From Sarocladium kiliense (taxonomy: Eukaryota; Ascomycota; Sordariomycetes; Hypocreales; Sarocladiaceae), in the NCBI GenBank assembly GCA_030734395.1, contig JAUZTG010000025.1:1-64000 (forward strand): a stretch of DNA of 64,000 nt, in the 5' to 3' direction. This document shows, one piece after another, positions 51,718 through 62,710 of this stretch (the first letter of the stretch is position 1; every line of letters starts with the position of its first letter). Both the position numbers and the translations under genes were made by a program. The notes under the pieces were generated by a model. It was not told the DNA's origin and ran no database searches. It saw only the letters and a list, made by a program, of their open reading frames with translations.

Positions 51718-52026
51718 ATGAGCCGATGTAATGTGGCCCAGAAGCGGGCACATCCACAAACGGCTGTGCGGCGAAGGAACTCTAAAGTTCTTAGGGATTG
51801 GGATTGGTTTCTATCTAAGCTATCCGTAATGCCAGACTCGTTCCTATCCGTCAACGTACATGTGTCGTGCGGGAAGTGGCGACTCACCTCCTACACCACC
51901 ACTCCTACAGTACCAGCCAAACAGAGGAAGGCTATCATAGCAACTATTGAGCAGCTTGCCGACGTACACCTTGGTGATGAGAAGCTGTTATGGCGGCCTT
52001 GGAACCATAAACGACATGCTGAGTGA
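51718..52026 (+). CDS. Small hypothetical protein, 102 aa
   Basis: ATG 51718 to stop 52026. Basic peptide with DWDWFLSKLSVMPDSFLSVN and a Lys/Arg/His end. No domain or promoter seen; coding status doubtful. Confidence 0.25.
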   Translation: MSRCNVAQKRAHPQTAVRRRNSKVLRDWDWFLSKLSVMPDSFLSVNVHVSCGKWRLTSYTTTPTVPAKQRKAIIATIEQLADVHLGDEKLLWRPWNHKRHAE

Positions 52027-52257
52027 GGGCCGGGCCTGTTCCATCAGCAAACCGCTGTGCTTTCGTAAGCGCCGAATTTCGCTCCGCGGCCAGATAGGCC
52101 GGATGACAGCACAGTGGTCCTTCGAGCCCAGGGCTCCGCGCAAATGGCGTATCAATGCTAGCTTTGCGAGACTTCCCTGCAGCCCCAAAGAACGTGATGC
52201 ATTCTTTCTCCAGCCAGCTTCTCGTAAACGCCGTGCGATACGTCTCTCATGGCGTTA

Positions 52258-52775
52258 TTAAGGTGCGCCTTCGATGATGGGACAGCGCAGGTTCGTCAGA
52301 TGTGACCAGTTGCCAGCGTCCAGCTGCAAAAGGACGTCACATTTGTCCCACAAGGGGTTGATCTTAATTTTCTTGATCTTGTCAACTCCAGAGCGGAACG
52401 TCGAGAAGGGACCACCGAGAGAGGTCTAGGTACAGGGCATCCAATTCAGGGCGGATCTTGACCCCGGCGGGGTGGTTGAGATGCCTAACACATCCTCTGG
52501 GGGTCGCCAGGCCTTCTGCGGCTGAGCCCTTTGGATTGATTGCTTCTCTAGACCCTTTGCAGGAATAGAGCAGAAGTCTGGGACAGCCGAAAGTGAATCG
52601 ACCGCCTTCGGCACTTTCGCTCATGTTGATATCGATCGATACCATTGACATCCGCAATCAACCATATCTGGTTGCAAATTTCGATAGGCAGTTTGTTCCA
52701 TTTGAACCGTACCTCCGGCGAGGGTGGCGGGTGAGATGCGAAGCTCGTATCAGCAAAATGCCTGGAAATGCCTGG
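52258..52775 (-). pseudogene. 2EXR-domain gene relic
   Basis: The minus strand encodes the 2EXR signature in pieces. One frame has FKWNKLPIEICNQIWLIAD (like the F-x2-LP-x-E-x3-IW start). A second has CPRLLLYSCKGSREAI then KIRPELDALYLDL (like LL-x2-C-x2-SRE and PE-x-D-x2-Y). A third has GVDKIKKIKINPLW to a TAA at 52258-52260. At least two frameshifts (near 52620-52640 and 52385) separate them, and no ATG is found; the first piece begins after a CTAAAT-x6-CCAG acceptor-like site. 2EXR proteins are a large fungal family of unknown function. Confidence 0.55.
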
Positions 52776-52813
52776 CGTAATTTAGCGGGCGTTGGGAAAC
52801 CGACTGACGGGAA

Positions 52814-53360
52814 TTGTACCTCGTTGCGATGATGCACCGGGCCGTCTCCCACGGTGTCGCAAACTACGCATCTAGACTCTTGGAGAGGCTTCAGGAGGTA
52901 AGGATTGGCGAACCCCGTGATGGAGGCCGAAAGTCCACAGTGAAGGTGCATATACCGACGTCGAAGGCGACGCACGACTATCTGTGGCGCAACGGTGACT
53001 TGGGACTATGGGGTTCGTCCAAGCTCAGTACATTGCTAGGCCACGCAAAAAGGTCGGCACCGGCACGAGCTTGTGAGTTCGCCCCTACAGGCACGTGGTG
53101 ATCGACATGGGCCGCGCCATCCAAGGCATCGCTATCCACCAGGCGGACATCAGCATGGGGGTGGCAGCGACGGCGACGATAGCGACGACCACGCCAGCAG
53201 CAAGCGCGGCAAGCCCCGCCACAACAATGTTTGGGATCTGCAGGCCACGCACGGCAACGTGGTGGCTGGTGCTCGCTACGGCGTGAATAGGGAATTCTTC
53301 GGGCGGCTGTGGCACCGATGGCTTTTGGAGCCAGAGCCCGCGCAGGACGGCCGTAGCTAG
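52814..53360 (+). pseudogene. RecQ-like (telomere-linked type) relic
   Basis: One frame reads MMHRAVSHGVANYASRLLER; after a frame change another reads NNVWDLQATHGNVVAGARYG and REFFGRLWHRWLL before a stop at 53360. The DLQ-x-(T/G)H-x3-A-x2-YG order and the WHR(F/W)L end are motifs I remember from the N-terminal part of fungal RecQ-like telomere-linked helicase proteins. No helicase core is present. Assignment rests on these short motifs. Confidence 0.35.
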
Positions 53361-53423
53361 AGGCGGAAGCGGGACATCCAGCGCTGGGTGGCGGGCGGAC
53401 GGAGGGGCCGGCGAGCTACCGCC

Positions 53424-53906
53424 TCAGCGGGTCCGAACCGGGCGTGCATCGCAGAGGCCGAGCTGAGGAACAACACCAATCCGATCCCGAAGACTGTACA
53501 TGTCCACATCACGGATGTCCTGGCCATAGATCCGGATAGCACCATTCGTTATATCGTAGAAGCGACTTATCAGCTTGAGTGCCGTGGATTTGCCGCTGCC
53601 AGTCCTACCGACCAAAGCCAGAGTCTGACCAGCTGGGATGGAGAGGCAAACGTCCTGGAGAATCTTCTTCTTACCATCATACGAGAAGTTAACTTGGTTG
53701 AACTGCATATCTCCCTCATTGAAACAGAAGGGCGGGGCCTGCGCCTTGTTCTGTACTCCTGGCTGGGTTCGCATGATGGCTAGAGTACGCTCAGCCTCAA
53801 TAAATTGATCGCTCAACTGCTTCCCAATTTGAGTGATAAACATTAGGGGGTTGGCAAGTGTACCCCAGTAAACGAGAAGCATGGTAAGCTGTGCGGAGGC
53901 TTGCCC
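53424..53906 (-). pseudogene. ABC half-transporter fragment (HMT1-like)
   Basis: The frame encodes the end of a transmembrane domain (MLLVYWGTLANPLMFITQ), the linker DQFIEAERTLAIM and the first half of a nucleotide-binding domain: FSYDGKKKILQDV, Walker A GRTGSGKST and the Q-loop RIGVVPQ. Right after the Q-loop (about 53463) the homology stops; signature motif, Walker B and H-loop are missing. The 5' part of the transporter is also missing (in-frame stop at about 53907). It is a fragment of a mitochondrial or vacuolar heavy-metal-tolerance type half transporter. Confidence 0.7.
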
Positions 53907-54044
53907 AGATCAGGGGCATGGCTAAGCATATACTGGCGATGCGCCCGACTGTCACATGCGTGCTCTGGATTGCAATAAAGATCTGCCAGTTCAATTCGAG
54001 TACAAGCAAGTAAATTCAAGTGTGTCCGCGCAAGCAACTACCCT

Positions 54045-54647
54045 CTAAGACTGTGACTCTTCAGGCTTTAGATCAAAGGTCCAGGTCAAATTCTTTTCTT
54101 TGCACTTCATCACGTACTTCCCAGCTTCCTTGATGCCCCAAAGGTCAATGTTGTTTTCCGTTTCTGTGTTAATTGCGTCTGTCGGATACTTTCGCCACTC
54201 TTCTGCGTTCCCTTCGCTGTCCATAGGTGAGATCAAGCGGGATTCGACAACGGCAATGTCCCTCTTTGCGGGGTGTTCGATCAGGTCGTTGATATTCAAT
54301 GTTGTTTGGGTGCGATGCAGCACAATTTCGTTTGCTTTCTCATCTAACCATTTCCAGTCTTTGCCATCGCCTCGATTTCCGTACTCTCCGAGGCATTCCT
54401 TAAGGAGATCAACTTCGGCATCTGCACCTCGCACATGTTCTGAGTTATTCGTAACTGAGAAAACTTGTAAGCTGGGTCGATGAGGTCCCGTAGACATCTT
54501 CGCCTTCAGGTGCTCTCTAGGTTGCTGGTCATCTGGACCTTCATCCCGGCCAAACACCCAGACGATGGACCCCTTTGTCGACATCGCATCAAGCCATTTG
54601 GACGATTTGAAGAATGCGTGGTTAATGATGTCTTTATCTGATGTCAT
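54045..54647 (-). CDS. Hypothetical protein, 200 aa
   Basis: I prefer ATG 54647 over the in-frame ATG at 54773, because a TATA box (tttata on the plus strand, 54711-54716) lies between them. The protein has helical parts (DADVDLL-like ADAEVDLLKECLGEYG), many charged residues and the tail IDLWGIKEAGKYVMKCKEKN. A weak resemblance of the tail to the protein at 50666-51451 is noted. Function unknown. Confidence 0.5.
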   Translation of the reverse strand: MTSDKDIINHAFFKSSKWLDAMSTKGSIVWVFGRDEGPDDQQPREHLKAKMSTGPHRPSLQVFSVTNNSEHVRGADAEVDLLKECLGEYGNRGDGKDWKWLDEKANEIVLHRTQTTLNINDLIEHPAKRDIAVVESRLISPMDSEGNAEEWRKYPTDAINTETENNIDLWGIKEAGKYVMKCKEKNLTWTFDLKPEESQS

Positions 54648-55618
54648 ATTGTTGTGCTTGAACAGGCTTTGGGTTGGATGATGCTGAGGTAGAGCAGACC
54701 GTCTAGATGCTTTATATTTCAATGATGCCGCCGTGTACGTCAAACTAGTCAACTTTCCTGTAATAAGGTCCATAATCGGATCCTTTCCTTGCTATTGTCT
54801 GGAGCTGTTCTGGGATGCACCACACCCTGCGATGCGGTTAGTCCGGAATTTGGACGACATGAGGTCTAGAGGCCCCTTCTTACCGCTGCTATAACACTTT
54901 CGGCTAATCTGGCAGTCGTATGCACAGTATCATTCATGGCACGTAGGACGTCTACATTCGAGGAGCCGTTTCACGACTCAACTGTGCATGTGGCCCTTCC
55001 AAAGTATACTTATGGACCCTCTAGGACGATTCGATGGCATCAAAAAAATGGAGAGTCCGGACTTGCTGGGAAGTCGACGGCAATGGATGGCTATTCTTGA
55101 CCTCGCAGGAAGGTTACTCTTCCGTCCACTCGCATCATCGGGTGGGTCTTTCGTTGCCTTTGTAAGTGGAGGTGCCTTCACGGGACTTCTTAACAGCCAT
55201 TTTCTCACGTTGTTACGAAGGCATTTCACATGGAAAAAGCTGTAGTGGAGCTGGATGCGAAGTATCGACAAAGTCGCGGCTGGTCGGCTAAAAGAGACGA
55301 GAGGATGCAAAATATGGACACAAGAAGCTCACCAACGAAAAGAGGAAAGCAGCTCAAGTTTGCGTAGAAGTCTCCGCAATGGGTTGCAACGAAGCGTCAA
55401 AATCATTTCGATTCACATGTTCTCCTTCCTGACCCACCGCGACGAAGGTACATTAGTGGACATACTAGCCCACCGCCGGAAGTGATTGTGTTGCAAATGC
55501 AGTATGACAACCCCATTCACTTCCGTTCCCCTAAAAAATTAAAAAAAAAAAATTAAAAAATAGTATAAATTACCTTCTGTCACCTCGACTGCACCCCGAT
55601 TTCAATGAATCAAAAACA
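54648..55618. other. Intergenic with repeat copy 3 and an A/T tract
   Basis: It holds the dispersed-repeat copy 55110-55195, an A-rich tract (aaaaaattaaaaaaaa-type) at about 55534-55560 and a TATA-like tataaat at 55563-55569, about 50 bases before the next ATG. No gene is supported. Confidence 0.5.
55110..55195 (+). repeat. Dispersed repeat, copy 3 of 3
   Basis: It aligns with 19306-19396 (AGGTTACTCTTCCGTC block, CTCGCA, GCCTTTG, GGAGGT in order) and more weakly with 8710-8807. Same orientation in all three. Confidence 0.5.
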
Positions 55619-56554
55619 ATGGCGGCGACTGCGAGAGAAAGCAGAGCTGCAAAACGTGACATTGTGAAAAGTTTACAGTCGACAACGAAGTCGTCGGCGC
55701 CGAAAAATTCATCCAAGTCCAGTAAGGACTCGAAAGCAGCTACCGAGAAAATGATGCAAAAAATACAACATATGGAGCAAGCTCATGAGAACGCCGACGC
55801 AGAGGGAAAAAGAGAACTTGAAGAATCATTCCAGATGAGGGATCCCAGGCAGAACAGAGAACCAGACAAGATGGACACCGACGAAGGCACGGCAGTTGAC
55901 GAAAATGGTCAGACGAGACAGGCCTCGCAACAGGCTAACCCTGTCGAGTCCATCGAAAATAGAGATGACGCCAATGACGAAGGCTATCATAGTCTTGATG
56001 ACGAAGATGAGTTGCCTGACACCGAAACTATTGAGAGGACGGCGGAAGGTTACTTCAAAGGGTGGTTTGGCCAAAAATACGGCATCATCGGGGAAGGACC
56101 ACGAAATAGTAGGAGGTACTCCATCCTGGCCCCCAGCGACTCCAAATCGTGCACGAACGGCAAAGGGTGGAAAAACGATATCAGCTGCCCAATAGCTCGC
56201 TTGAAGGCGGTGGCCATTTACGTGCACAGAAAGTTCCAAGGGAATGAGTTAGCCCTGTTGAACAGCCGGTTCAGTCGGTTCTGGGTTGTAGACGTGGAGG
56301 GACGCGAGGACTGGATAACCTATGCTAAGATGCGGCGGTTCTGGCCGGAGGCAAGTGCGAGAACGACCGTGGTGGAAGCTCTCGAGGTTGATGACTACAC
56401 CCTGCTGGCGAAGGGGACCAGTGTTCCCAAGGTCGATTACGCCATTGCCAAAAAGGCGGTAAGGCAGCAGGAGAACTTCTTAAAGTGGAAATCAGGAGAA
56501 CGGAGAGGTGAGAAACGGTCGCCTAGCCCGACGCCCGGCCCACCACAGCATTAG
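55619..56554 (+). CDS. Paralogue B of an orphan family, 311 aa
   Basis: ATG 55619 with TATA-like box about 50 bases upstream; an earlier ATG at 55605 is in another frame and could act as a short upstream ORF. The N-terminal 130 residues are Lys/Ser/Asp-rich and low complexity (SSKSSKDSKAATEKMMQK). The C-terminal 170 residues match the protein at 42958-43581: KYGIIGEGP, RRYSILAP, CPIARLKAVAIYV, RRFWPEA, YAIAKKAVR. Ends in a basic tail. The extra N-terminus is absent from the paralogue. Function unknown; nuclear location plausible from the basic ends. Confidence 0.65.
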   Translation: MAATARESRAAKRDIVKSLQSTTKSSAPKNSSKSSKDSKAATEKMMQKIQHMEQAHENADAEGKRELEESFQMRDPRQNREPDKMDTDEGTAVDENGQTRQASQQANPVESIENRDDANDEGYHSLDDEDELPDTETIERTAEGYFKGWFGQKYGIIGEGPRNSRRYSILAPSDSKSCTNGKGWKNDISCPIARLKAVAIYVHRKFQGNELALLNSRFSRFWVVDVEGREDWITYAKMRRFWPEASARTTVVEALEVDDYTLLAKGTSVPKVDYAIAKKAVRQQENFLKWKSGERRGEKRSPSPTPGPPQH

Positions 56555-56978
56555 CCTCGTCCAGCGCCGACCCAATTACGGGAGGCTCAACATCTACTAC
56601 TACTACAAGTATTACCAGCAGGAATGCACCCCGTTTCCTCCCTGCACCCAACCACCATTACCCCTCAACACCCCTGTATCAACTGGTTGGAAACGCGCCT
56701 CGTTTCGTTATCTGCACAATCAACTTTCTGGTCGCGTATCCATGCTCGAAGGAAACGCGCCGCGTTTCTTCTGCGTGGACGACCAATGATCAACTGACTT
56801 CCAGCACCTGATGGACGAAAAGGGCAATAGACAAGGGGCAGCAGGGCAGAAGCTGATCGCTGCATACATGCGTCCTTAGAACCTTACATGACAATAAGAA
56901 GATGTCTTTAGTCTGCCTTTCCTCATCTTGTTTGTCCATTTTTGCTCTAAAATAAAGGTCGCAACTTTAGTGGCCACT
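56555..56978. other. Intergenic, no gene seen
   Basis: A short microsatellite-like tactactac lies at about 56596; otherwise nothing. Confidence 0.4.
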
Positions 56979-57549
56979 ATGGCTTCAACTCCGTCAGAAG
57001 CATTGGCCGAGGGTCATCACCCTCCATCAGAGAAGCAGCGACAGAAGCTGACTTCACTGAGCCTGTTTTACAATCCCGCCCCTCAACCCGCTATCATCTG
57101 TGTGGAATGCGGCTTCGCCTTGAAGAGTAAATTGACCGTGTTTCCCGACACCTAGATGAGAGGCACAAGACTCCTAAGACTTTACGACGCAGACTGAACC
57201 AGCTGATCAAGTCTCTCCATCTTCCTGATCCAACAGAGCTACCACGACAGCCCGGCGGATGGGAACCGCACCCGAAGCTTGAGCTTCAATCCGCTTCAGG
57301 TGTCGGCATTGCGTTTCTTTATCTTCCAGCCTGAAGGTGCTAGATCAGCACCTCCGCCGAAAGCATCCTGATAAGCTGCGCCTTTCATCAAAAGCCCACC
57401 TGCGCGAAGATAACTGGCGTCGTGATCATATCATAGTCGGTGTTCATTTCCAGAGCTGGGCCCGCAATGACGTCTCCCGAGCGTGGATAGTATTACTCGA
57501 CGACACGTACTCATCCACTCTCGTTTTGCATGTTACAGAACTAGCGTAG
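56979..57549 (+). pseudogene. OrsD-like (DUF3505-type) zinc-finger gene relic
   Basis: ATG 56979 opens a frame with the first Cys pair (AIICVECGFALKS) but stops at 57153. One base shift at about 57130 restores RVSRHLDERHKTPKTLRRRL and IKSLHLPDPTELP, the rest of the first C-x2-C...H-x4-H finger. A second shift at about 57300 gives CRHCVSLSSSLKVLDQHL and RRKHPDK, the second finger. The alternation of two such fingers with the PDP and PHP-x-L linker is typical of OrsD-like proteins (recalled). Two frameshifts and no splice signals to explain them: decayed. Confidence 0.6.
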
Positions 57550-57854
57550 TCGTATAAACTATTCGCGAGGGGTTCTAAGCAACTCGAATTGTAAATTGAA
57601 AACTGCTGAGGTCCGTTTCGAAAACTGGGGCCGTGCCGTTGGCTTCAACAACGGGAAGCTATCTGACGATAATCACCCAGTCCTCGAAGATGAAAAGACC
57701 TGTATAACGGTGTTTTTGATAGCTTAAATCTCGTCAAGAACATCTGCGAGTCCGCGGCGGCACGAAATCACGCTCGCCTCCATTCAAAATCTCATCACTC
57801 CAGGTCACTAGAACTAATGTTAATATCGGTGTCCTCGTGTCAAAATGCAGCAGC

Positions 57855-60153
57855 TTAATCCGAAGTCGATTCGCCATAGCCTTGTCCCCAATCCGCATTC
57901 CATAACGCCCCCGACCAGAATTCATACCTCTCGCTGAATCCTTCGCCTGCGTCGGCCTGCGTCATGAAGCCTTCTGACCGCTGCGTGCCGTCATCGTGCA
58001 TAAAGTCGCCCGAGATTGATTCAACAGCGGTCCAAGGGTTCGCGTGAGTTAGAATTGGAGGAGTCAGAGTGTGTAGTTGATTCATTTGCCTCAGGGTGGC
58101 AATGAGTTCAGGAACCTCGACGATCTGTCCCATTTCGGCTAAGACGCGCGCTCGCTCGCCGAAGGCCTTTAAGATGAACCGTGACGGAGTGACTGCGGCA
58201 TTCGGCCTATGAGTGTCCAGCAAAGACTGCTTAGCGTAAAGTGACTCAAGTACGGCCCAGCCGCGATTGGCCAACGCGTTCGTCGGACTGTGAAATAAGA
58301 ACGTGGCGAGGGAGGCAAGGATATCAAAGTTGAAATGCAAGCGGATATACCACGCAAAGCCCCATCGATCCATCGAATCATACGAGTTGCTCGCGTTTTC
58401 GCAGCTGCAGAGAATGAGCTTGAAGAGGCTGTCACGAGGTGACAAGACATCAGTCCCCCAGTCTGGCGATTCTTGCATAGGATTCATCATGTCGTGCAGC
58501 CGTCTGATAAGGTGTGGGCGGATTCCCCGGGCCGCCGCGTGGACATTACTTGCGGCGGATGGAATAAACCTTCTTTCAATTTCCACAAGGTCAGCGTCAA
58601 GCTGTTGTACGAGAAGCCGATTATGGTTCAAGAGGGAAGCATCTATGCGTCCACGGTCTCCGCCGTGGCCAAGGACGTTCGCCTCCATAGCCTGACGAGC
58701 CTTCTTGTCGAGTAAATACGCTGATAGCCGAGTTATTACTATGACAAATGCCATCTCCGTAGGTCCCTCTTTGTGCACCAGCGGGTCTGTGGCACCGGGG
58801 AACAGGTCCGCATCGTTGAGGTTGAGAGGGCTTTTGGTGTCGAAGTGCTCAGGCACGGAGCTGTGTGTTAAACCAGAGTCGATTCCCAGCTTGATGTCGA
58901 AAAAGACAATTTGCCACCAAATACGCCGGCGCATTTCTGTTTCAAATGGCGAGAGTGATAGATGTGTACCATCACGATGATAGCCCATGCTCATAGCGAT
59001 TCGTACCAGTGCACCTGACAGGACCCAGGCAGCATGTTTGTTGCATTGGCCCATGAGGATGATCTTCACGGTCAGCCGCTTCCATTACCCACACAAAGGC
59101 CATCAAAACTTACAGAAGTATGTATTAGAGCTTGCAGGACAACCATGTTGTACCGTCCCAACGAACCAAACTGCGCCAGCGACACGCTGACTGCGGTAAG
59201 AAAGTCTTGGAGGAAGTCGTCTCGCAGTTTTTCGGCACCAAGCATGCTTGTGATTTCGTCACTTCTAAGTGCTGATACAGCCAGCCCAAAGATACTATAC
59301 ACCAGTGCTTGCTGATCCAGGGGAGCCCTTTCGATGTCGGCTGTTGTAGAGATAATTAGGGGTTGAACAGTGGGTGCGTGTACTATCTTAAGGAGTGGAT
59401 TGACGCGCTCGAGATATATCTGCCACAGCTTAAAGGCTGCGATCGGGTCGAGGGTCGGACAGTTAGTGAACCTCAGGGGTTTATAGCCTGAGAAATCATC
59501 AGATGCATTTTCTTCGCTGAAAGCAACCTCTGGCTGATCCAGTTCCGTAAGGTTCTTCATTTTACAGATCTGTATTGTTGGTCAGCTTCATTGGATTGTG
59601 ATGCAGGTTGAAGGGCAAATACCTCGTCGTTGAGAGTCACCCACAAATCGCCATCGGCATGCGTTCTCGCTGATTCACTAATTGCTTCGCTGCTGGCTGG
59701 CGCGATGTCGTTACTGCTGCTGGTGGTACCTCCCTGTTCTGAACGACTTTGGGAACTGTCATCCACTGCAACGTGTTCTTGAAGCAATGCTTCACATTTG
59801 GGAAGGCGCTCCCGTATATCCTGAGCAGTAGATTTAAGCCTAGGCCTTGAGGGTGCCGGCTTGGAAGGTACGCAAGCGACGTTGTTCTGTTCGTCTCAGA
59901 GTCGTTCGTCCAAATACAAGCAGGATATTGAGGAAAATCGACCACGAGAAGTGACAAATGGTGTCACTTACACGAAACTCATAGTGATAGAGACAGAATG
60001 ACTGACCTTGATACAACTTGCACAAGGGATATCCTTGTTGCAGAGTATCTTCCTCCGGCGGCAATTTGCGCAAGAAAGGACCCGATTGCTCGGAGTGCCA
60101 ACCCCTCCGTCTGTCCGCCTGCTACTAGCGCCCGCTGTCGATCCTTTTTCCAT
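57855..60153 (-). CDS. Zn2Cys6 transcription factor, 691 aa
   Basis: Four exons: 60153-60007, 59886-59623, 59569-59114, 59063-57855; introns GTCAGT/ACAG, GTATTT/GCTGACC/ACAG and GTAAGT/GCTGAC/GAAG, all phase 0. Exon 1 encodes the binuclear cluster CANCRRRKILC, NKDIPCASC; the sixth cysteine comes from exon 2 (VAC), so the first splice completes the DNA-binding domain. Exon 3 and 4 carry the fungal-specific middle homology region (LDPIAAFKLWQIYLERVNPL, MGYHRDGTHLSLSPFETEMR, RRRIWWQIVFFD). The protein is complete and probably activates nearby or metabolic genes. The divergent neighbour is a bZIP gene. Confidence 0.88.
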
Positions 60154-60708
60154 GTGGAATGCTGAATCCGAACCTGATATGTGTGATGAGTGAAATAATA
60201 TGATTGCTGGGCGCAGTCGCAGGATGCCGGACTTTGAACTGTCCGCGAATGCGCTCGAATTCTGCGCTATTTTCCACCTACTCCCGCCTCATCGAGGTTG
60301 GAATAAGCGGAAGGCGCAAATCAGCTAGATGCGGGCCATCGCGTTCTTGACATTCCGAGCGGTCATTTCCCGATTGAGGTTAGCCGATGCGGACCATCCC
60401 CCTTGCACAGCTTGCTAGGCTATGATCTCTATTGCGCCTGTGGTATCCAAGAGGGCGACATATAAAATGAGATGGTCCCCTGTCGTAGAAAGAAGAATAC
60501 TAAGCAAGAGACCATTGAAAACCGCATCTCACTCAGCTGCGGACTGGCAAAAGACGGCCTCTCTGGCGAGTCCTCAGTAGTAGTAGGACTTGCAAATACG
60601 GTCGAGTTGCAGCGAGCGGCACAGCACAACCAAGTGCGCGACACCCACCTTAGTCACGGACTCGGCCACAGTTCGAACTTTACCCAAGGATTCTCAATTC
60701 ACCTAACC
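60154..60708. promoter_or_regulatory. Divergent promoter between two regulators
   Basis: A tataaa box lies at 60461-60466, about 245 bases before the bZIP ATG, implying a long 5' leader. The leader holds an ATG at 60472 in frame with the bZIP start. No clear TATA box is seen for the minus-strand Zn2Cys6 gene. Confidence 0.5.
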
Positions 60709-61791
60709 ATGTCATCCCTGGCACACAACATCGTCATGAGGGGCGAGGAGCTTGGCCTCTCAGCCGACTCGTATGATGATCACTTTTACAATTCTTTGCT
60801 GGAGCTAAGCCTTCAGCCCCAAGAGGAACATGCTTGGGACCTTCCCGTAAGTAGTGTTTCTCTGTCGAAATTTAACCGCATTAGGCAAGGCCTGCAGGTT
60901 ACGACCCGATACGAGGTGGATCCGATCGCGTTTGTGGCGCGGGGGCGGGCGGCTTTCAGCGTTCTGTTCCGTCGTGCGATCCTGGCGTTCCTTCGTGGTC
61001 TTTGTGCTTATTGTCATTCTATTGGGCCACTCTCGCTCGCCCTTGTACTTAGTCTCCTGGGAAACAATAATGCAATCATGAAGTTTACTGCTGACATGGA
61101 GTTTGATCGACATTAGTTGAGCGAAAGTTCCCTGTTCGAAGCTTCCAGCCTCTCGAGATGTCAATCGAGCGTCAACAGCATCGCGGGTGAGGCTATCACC
61201 ACCCCACTCACGTCCGATACCCCGGCCGTTAAAGGCCCAACACCACCCCCTAAAAGGGCCAAGAGGAAACGAGAGAATCGCTACAAGAACGCGCCACCAG
61301 CTATCATTTTGGTAAGACGCTTAAAACACATCCGCGATACTGTCTGCCCTCTCAAAAGGGGAGAGAAGAGTGTATGCACACAGTGTCAAGAACCAGTATA
61401 CTGACGGCACTTTGTACGACAGCGCCGGAGAGCTCAGAACCGCGCTTCACAGCGAGCTTATCGCGAGCGTAAAGAGCAGCGGATTCACGACCTGGAGCAG
61501 CTTCTCGACGAAGCCCATCGCAAAGAGACTACATTGAGGCAGGCTTTCGTTGCTCTTCAGTCTGAGTACGGTAAGGTCAACGCTGAACACTACACCGTTG
61601 AACCGTGCAGTCAGATCGATACATCAGCCTTCTCCTCCGCCACTACTCCTGGAGGCGATGTCTTCTTCGCTCAGTCCATCTTTACCGGCGCTATAGCGGA
61701 GGATACCTCGCCTTCAGATCAAATGTTCCAGGCGGTTTTGCCTGGAGAACTAGCTCTAGAGCTAATGTTGCAAGGTATAATAATTAGTTAA
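60709..61791 (+). CDS. bZIP transcription factor, 233 aa
   Basis: Three exons: 60709-60846, 61117-61311, 61423-61791; introns 270 bases (GTAAGT to TTAG, TGCTGAC upstream) and 111 bases (GTAAGA to ACAG), both phase 0. Exon 2 ends in a basic stretch (PPKRAKRKRENR), and exon 3 begins with the bZIP basic region RRRAQNRASQRAYRERKEQR followed by a short leucine zipper (DLEQLLDEAHRKETTLRQAF). The N-x2-S-Q-x2-Y-R order is the fungal AP-1/Yap-like type. The frame with ATG 60472 is in phase and could extend the N-terminus by 79 codons. Exon 1 is acidic. Confidence 0.82.
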
Positions 61792-62710
61792 TAATAAAGG
61801 CTGTACCTGCAACATGACCGCCTGACGTACGCAACGCTTTAAATAAACCCCATGCATGGAGGAAAATGGGAGGCGCGAAGTTGGATCGCAGCAATTGCGA
61901 TATCGGGGTGGGATAGGGTAGCAACAACAACAACATCAACAACAACGAGGACGAGGAGGACGACGACAATAAAATGACAGGATGAGATGAGATTGTATAA
62001 ATGCGGGACTTGATTTCCAGGATGAAAAGGCAAAGGAATGACGACCAAAGCCGGAGACATCACCATCCGTGGGCTGACACAGCAGCAACACTACACGAAA
62101 GCATTCCCATTACGTGGCCAGTGCTGTCCCAGGTTGCATCAGCAGCTCCGAAACTGCAAGAGGCCAAGGAGACTGGCCCTTGTTACAGTCCCATGAATTT
62201 CAATTATGGGACGTAGTCACGATAGCCGGGGCAGATGCAGCAAATAATGTGTAGCCTCCACACATCATGTCCATCACAAATGAACAATCGAACTTAACTC
62301 TGCATTTCCCAAAACTTGCCTGCCCCTCGAACATCTGAGTATGCTCGTTGTATCGCAACTCGATAAGAAATCAATGAGTGTTTGCCCTTACTTCAATAGA
62401 CCAAGTTGCAGCTTAACACAGCTAGTACTCCCCACCAGTCTCCTCCTCTTTCTCACCTTCCTCACTGCTGACCCAACAATAATGTCCCCGACCAACCCTT
62501 TGGAACTCATCATTACTCTTTCAAAGCCTTTCACGGTAATATGACCTTCCTTTATATCTGCGATATCTTCAAACCTCCCAATCTCCCATTTCCGAAGACT
62601 AGGCCCTTTTTCTTGCTGAGAAAAGTCATTATGCTATGACTTGCGCTCGCATATCTAATTCGACCTTCGACCTCGATAACGCGAAGACAAAGCAAATGCT
62701 CGGCGCATGG
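61792..62710. other. Intergenic with simple repeats
   Basis: An imperfect CAA-then-GAC/GAG triplet repeat lies at 61920-61970. A frame 62001-62216 has a TATA-like box just before it but no recognisable product. The MYND- or OrsD-type relics do not extend here. Confidence 0.4.

Noticed and set aside
53101..53286. Ala/Thr-rich plus-strand frame and its antisense hydrophobic frame as a membrane protein
   Set aside because: The third frame of the same stretch carries the RecQ-like motifs; the hydrophobicity is a by-product of GC-rich codons.
61920..61970. Triplet repeat as a coding low-complexity region
   Set aside because: Frames through it are short and have no start or domain; it looks like a simple repeat.
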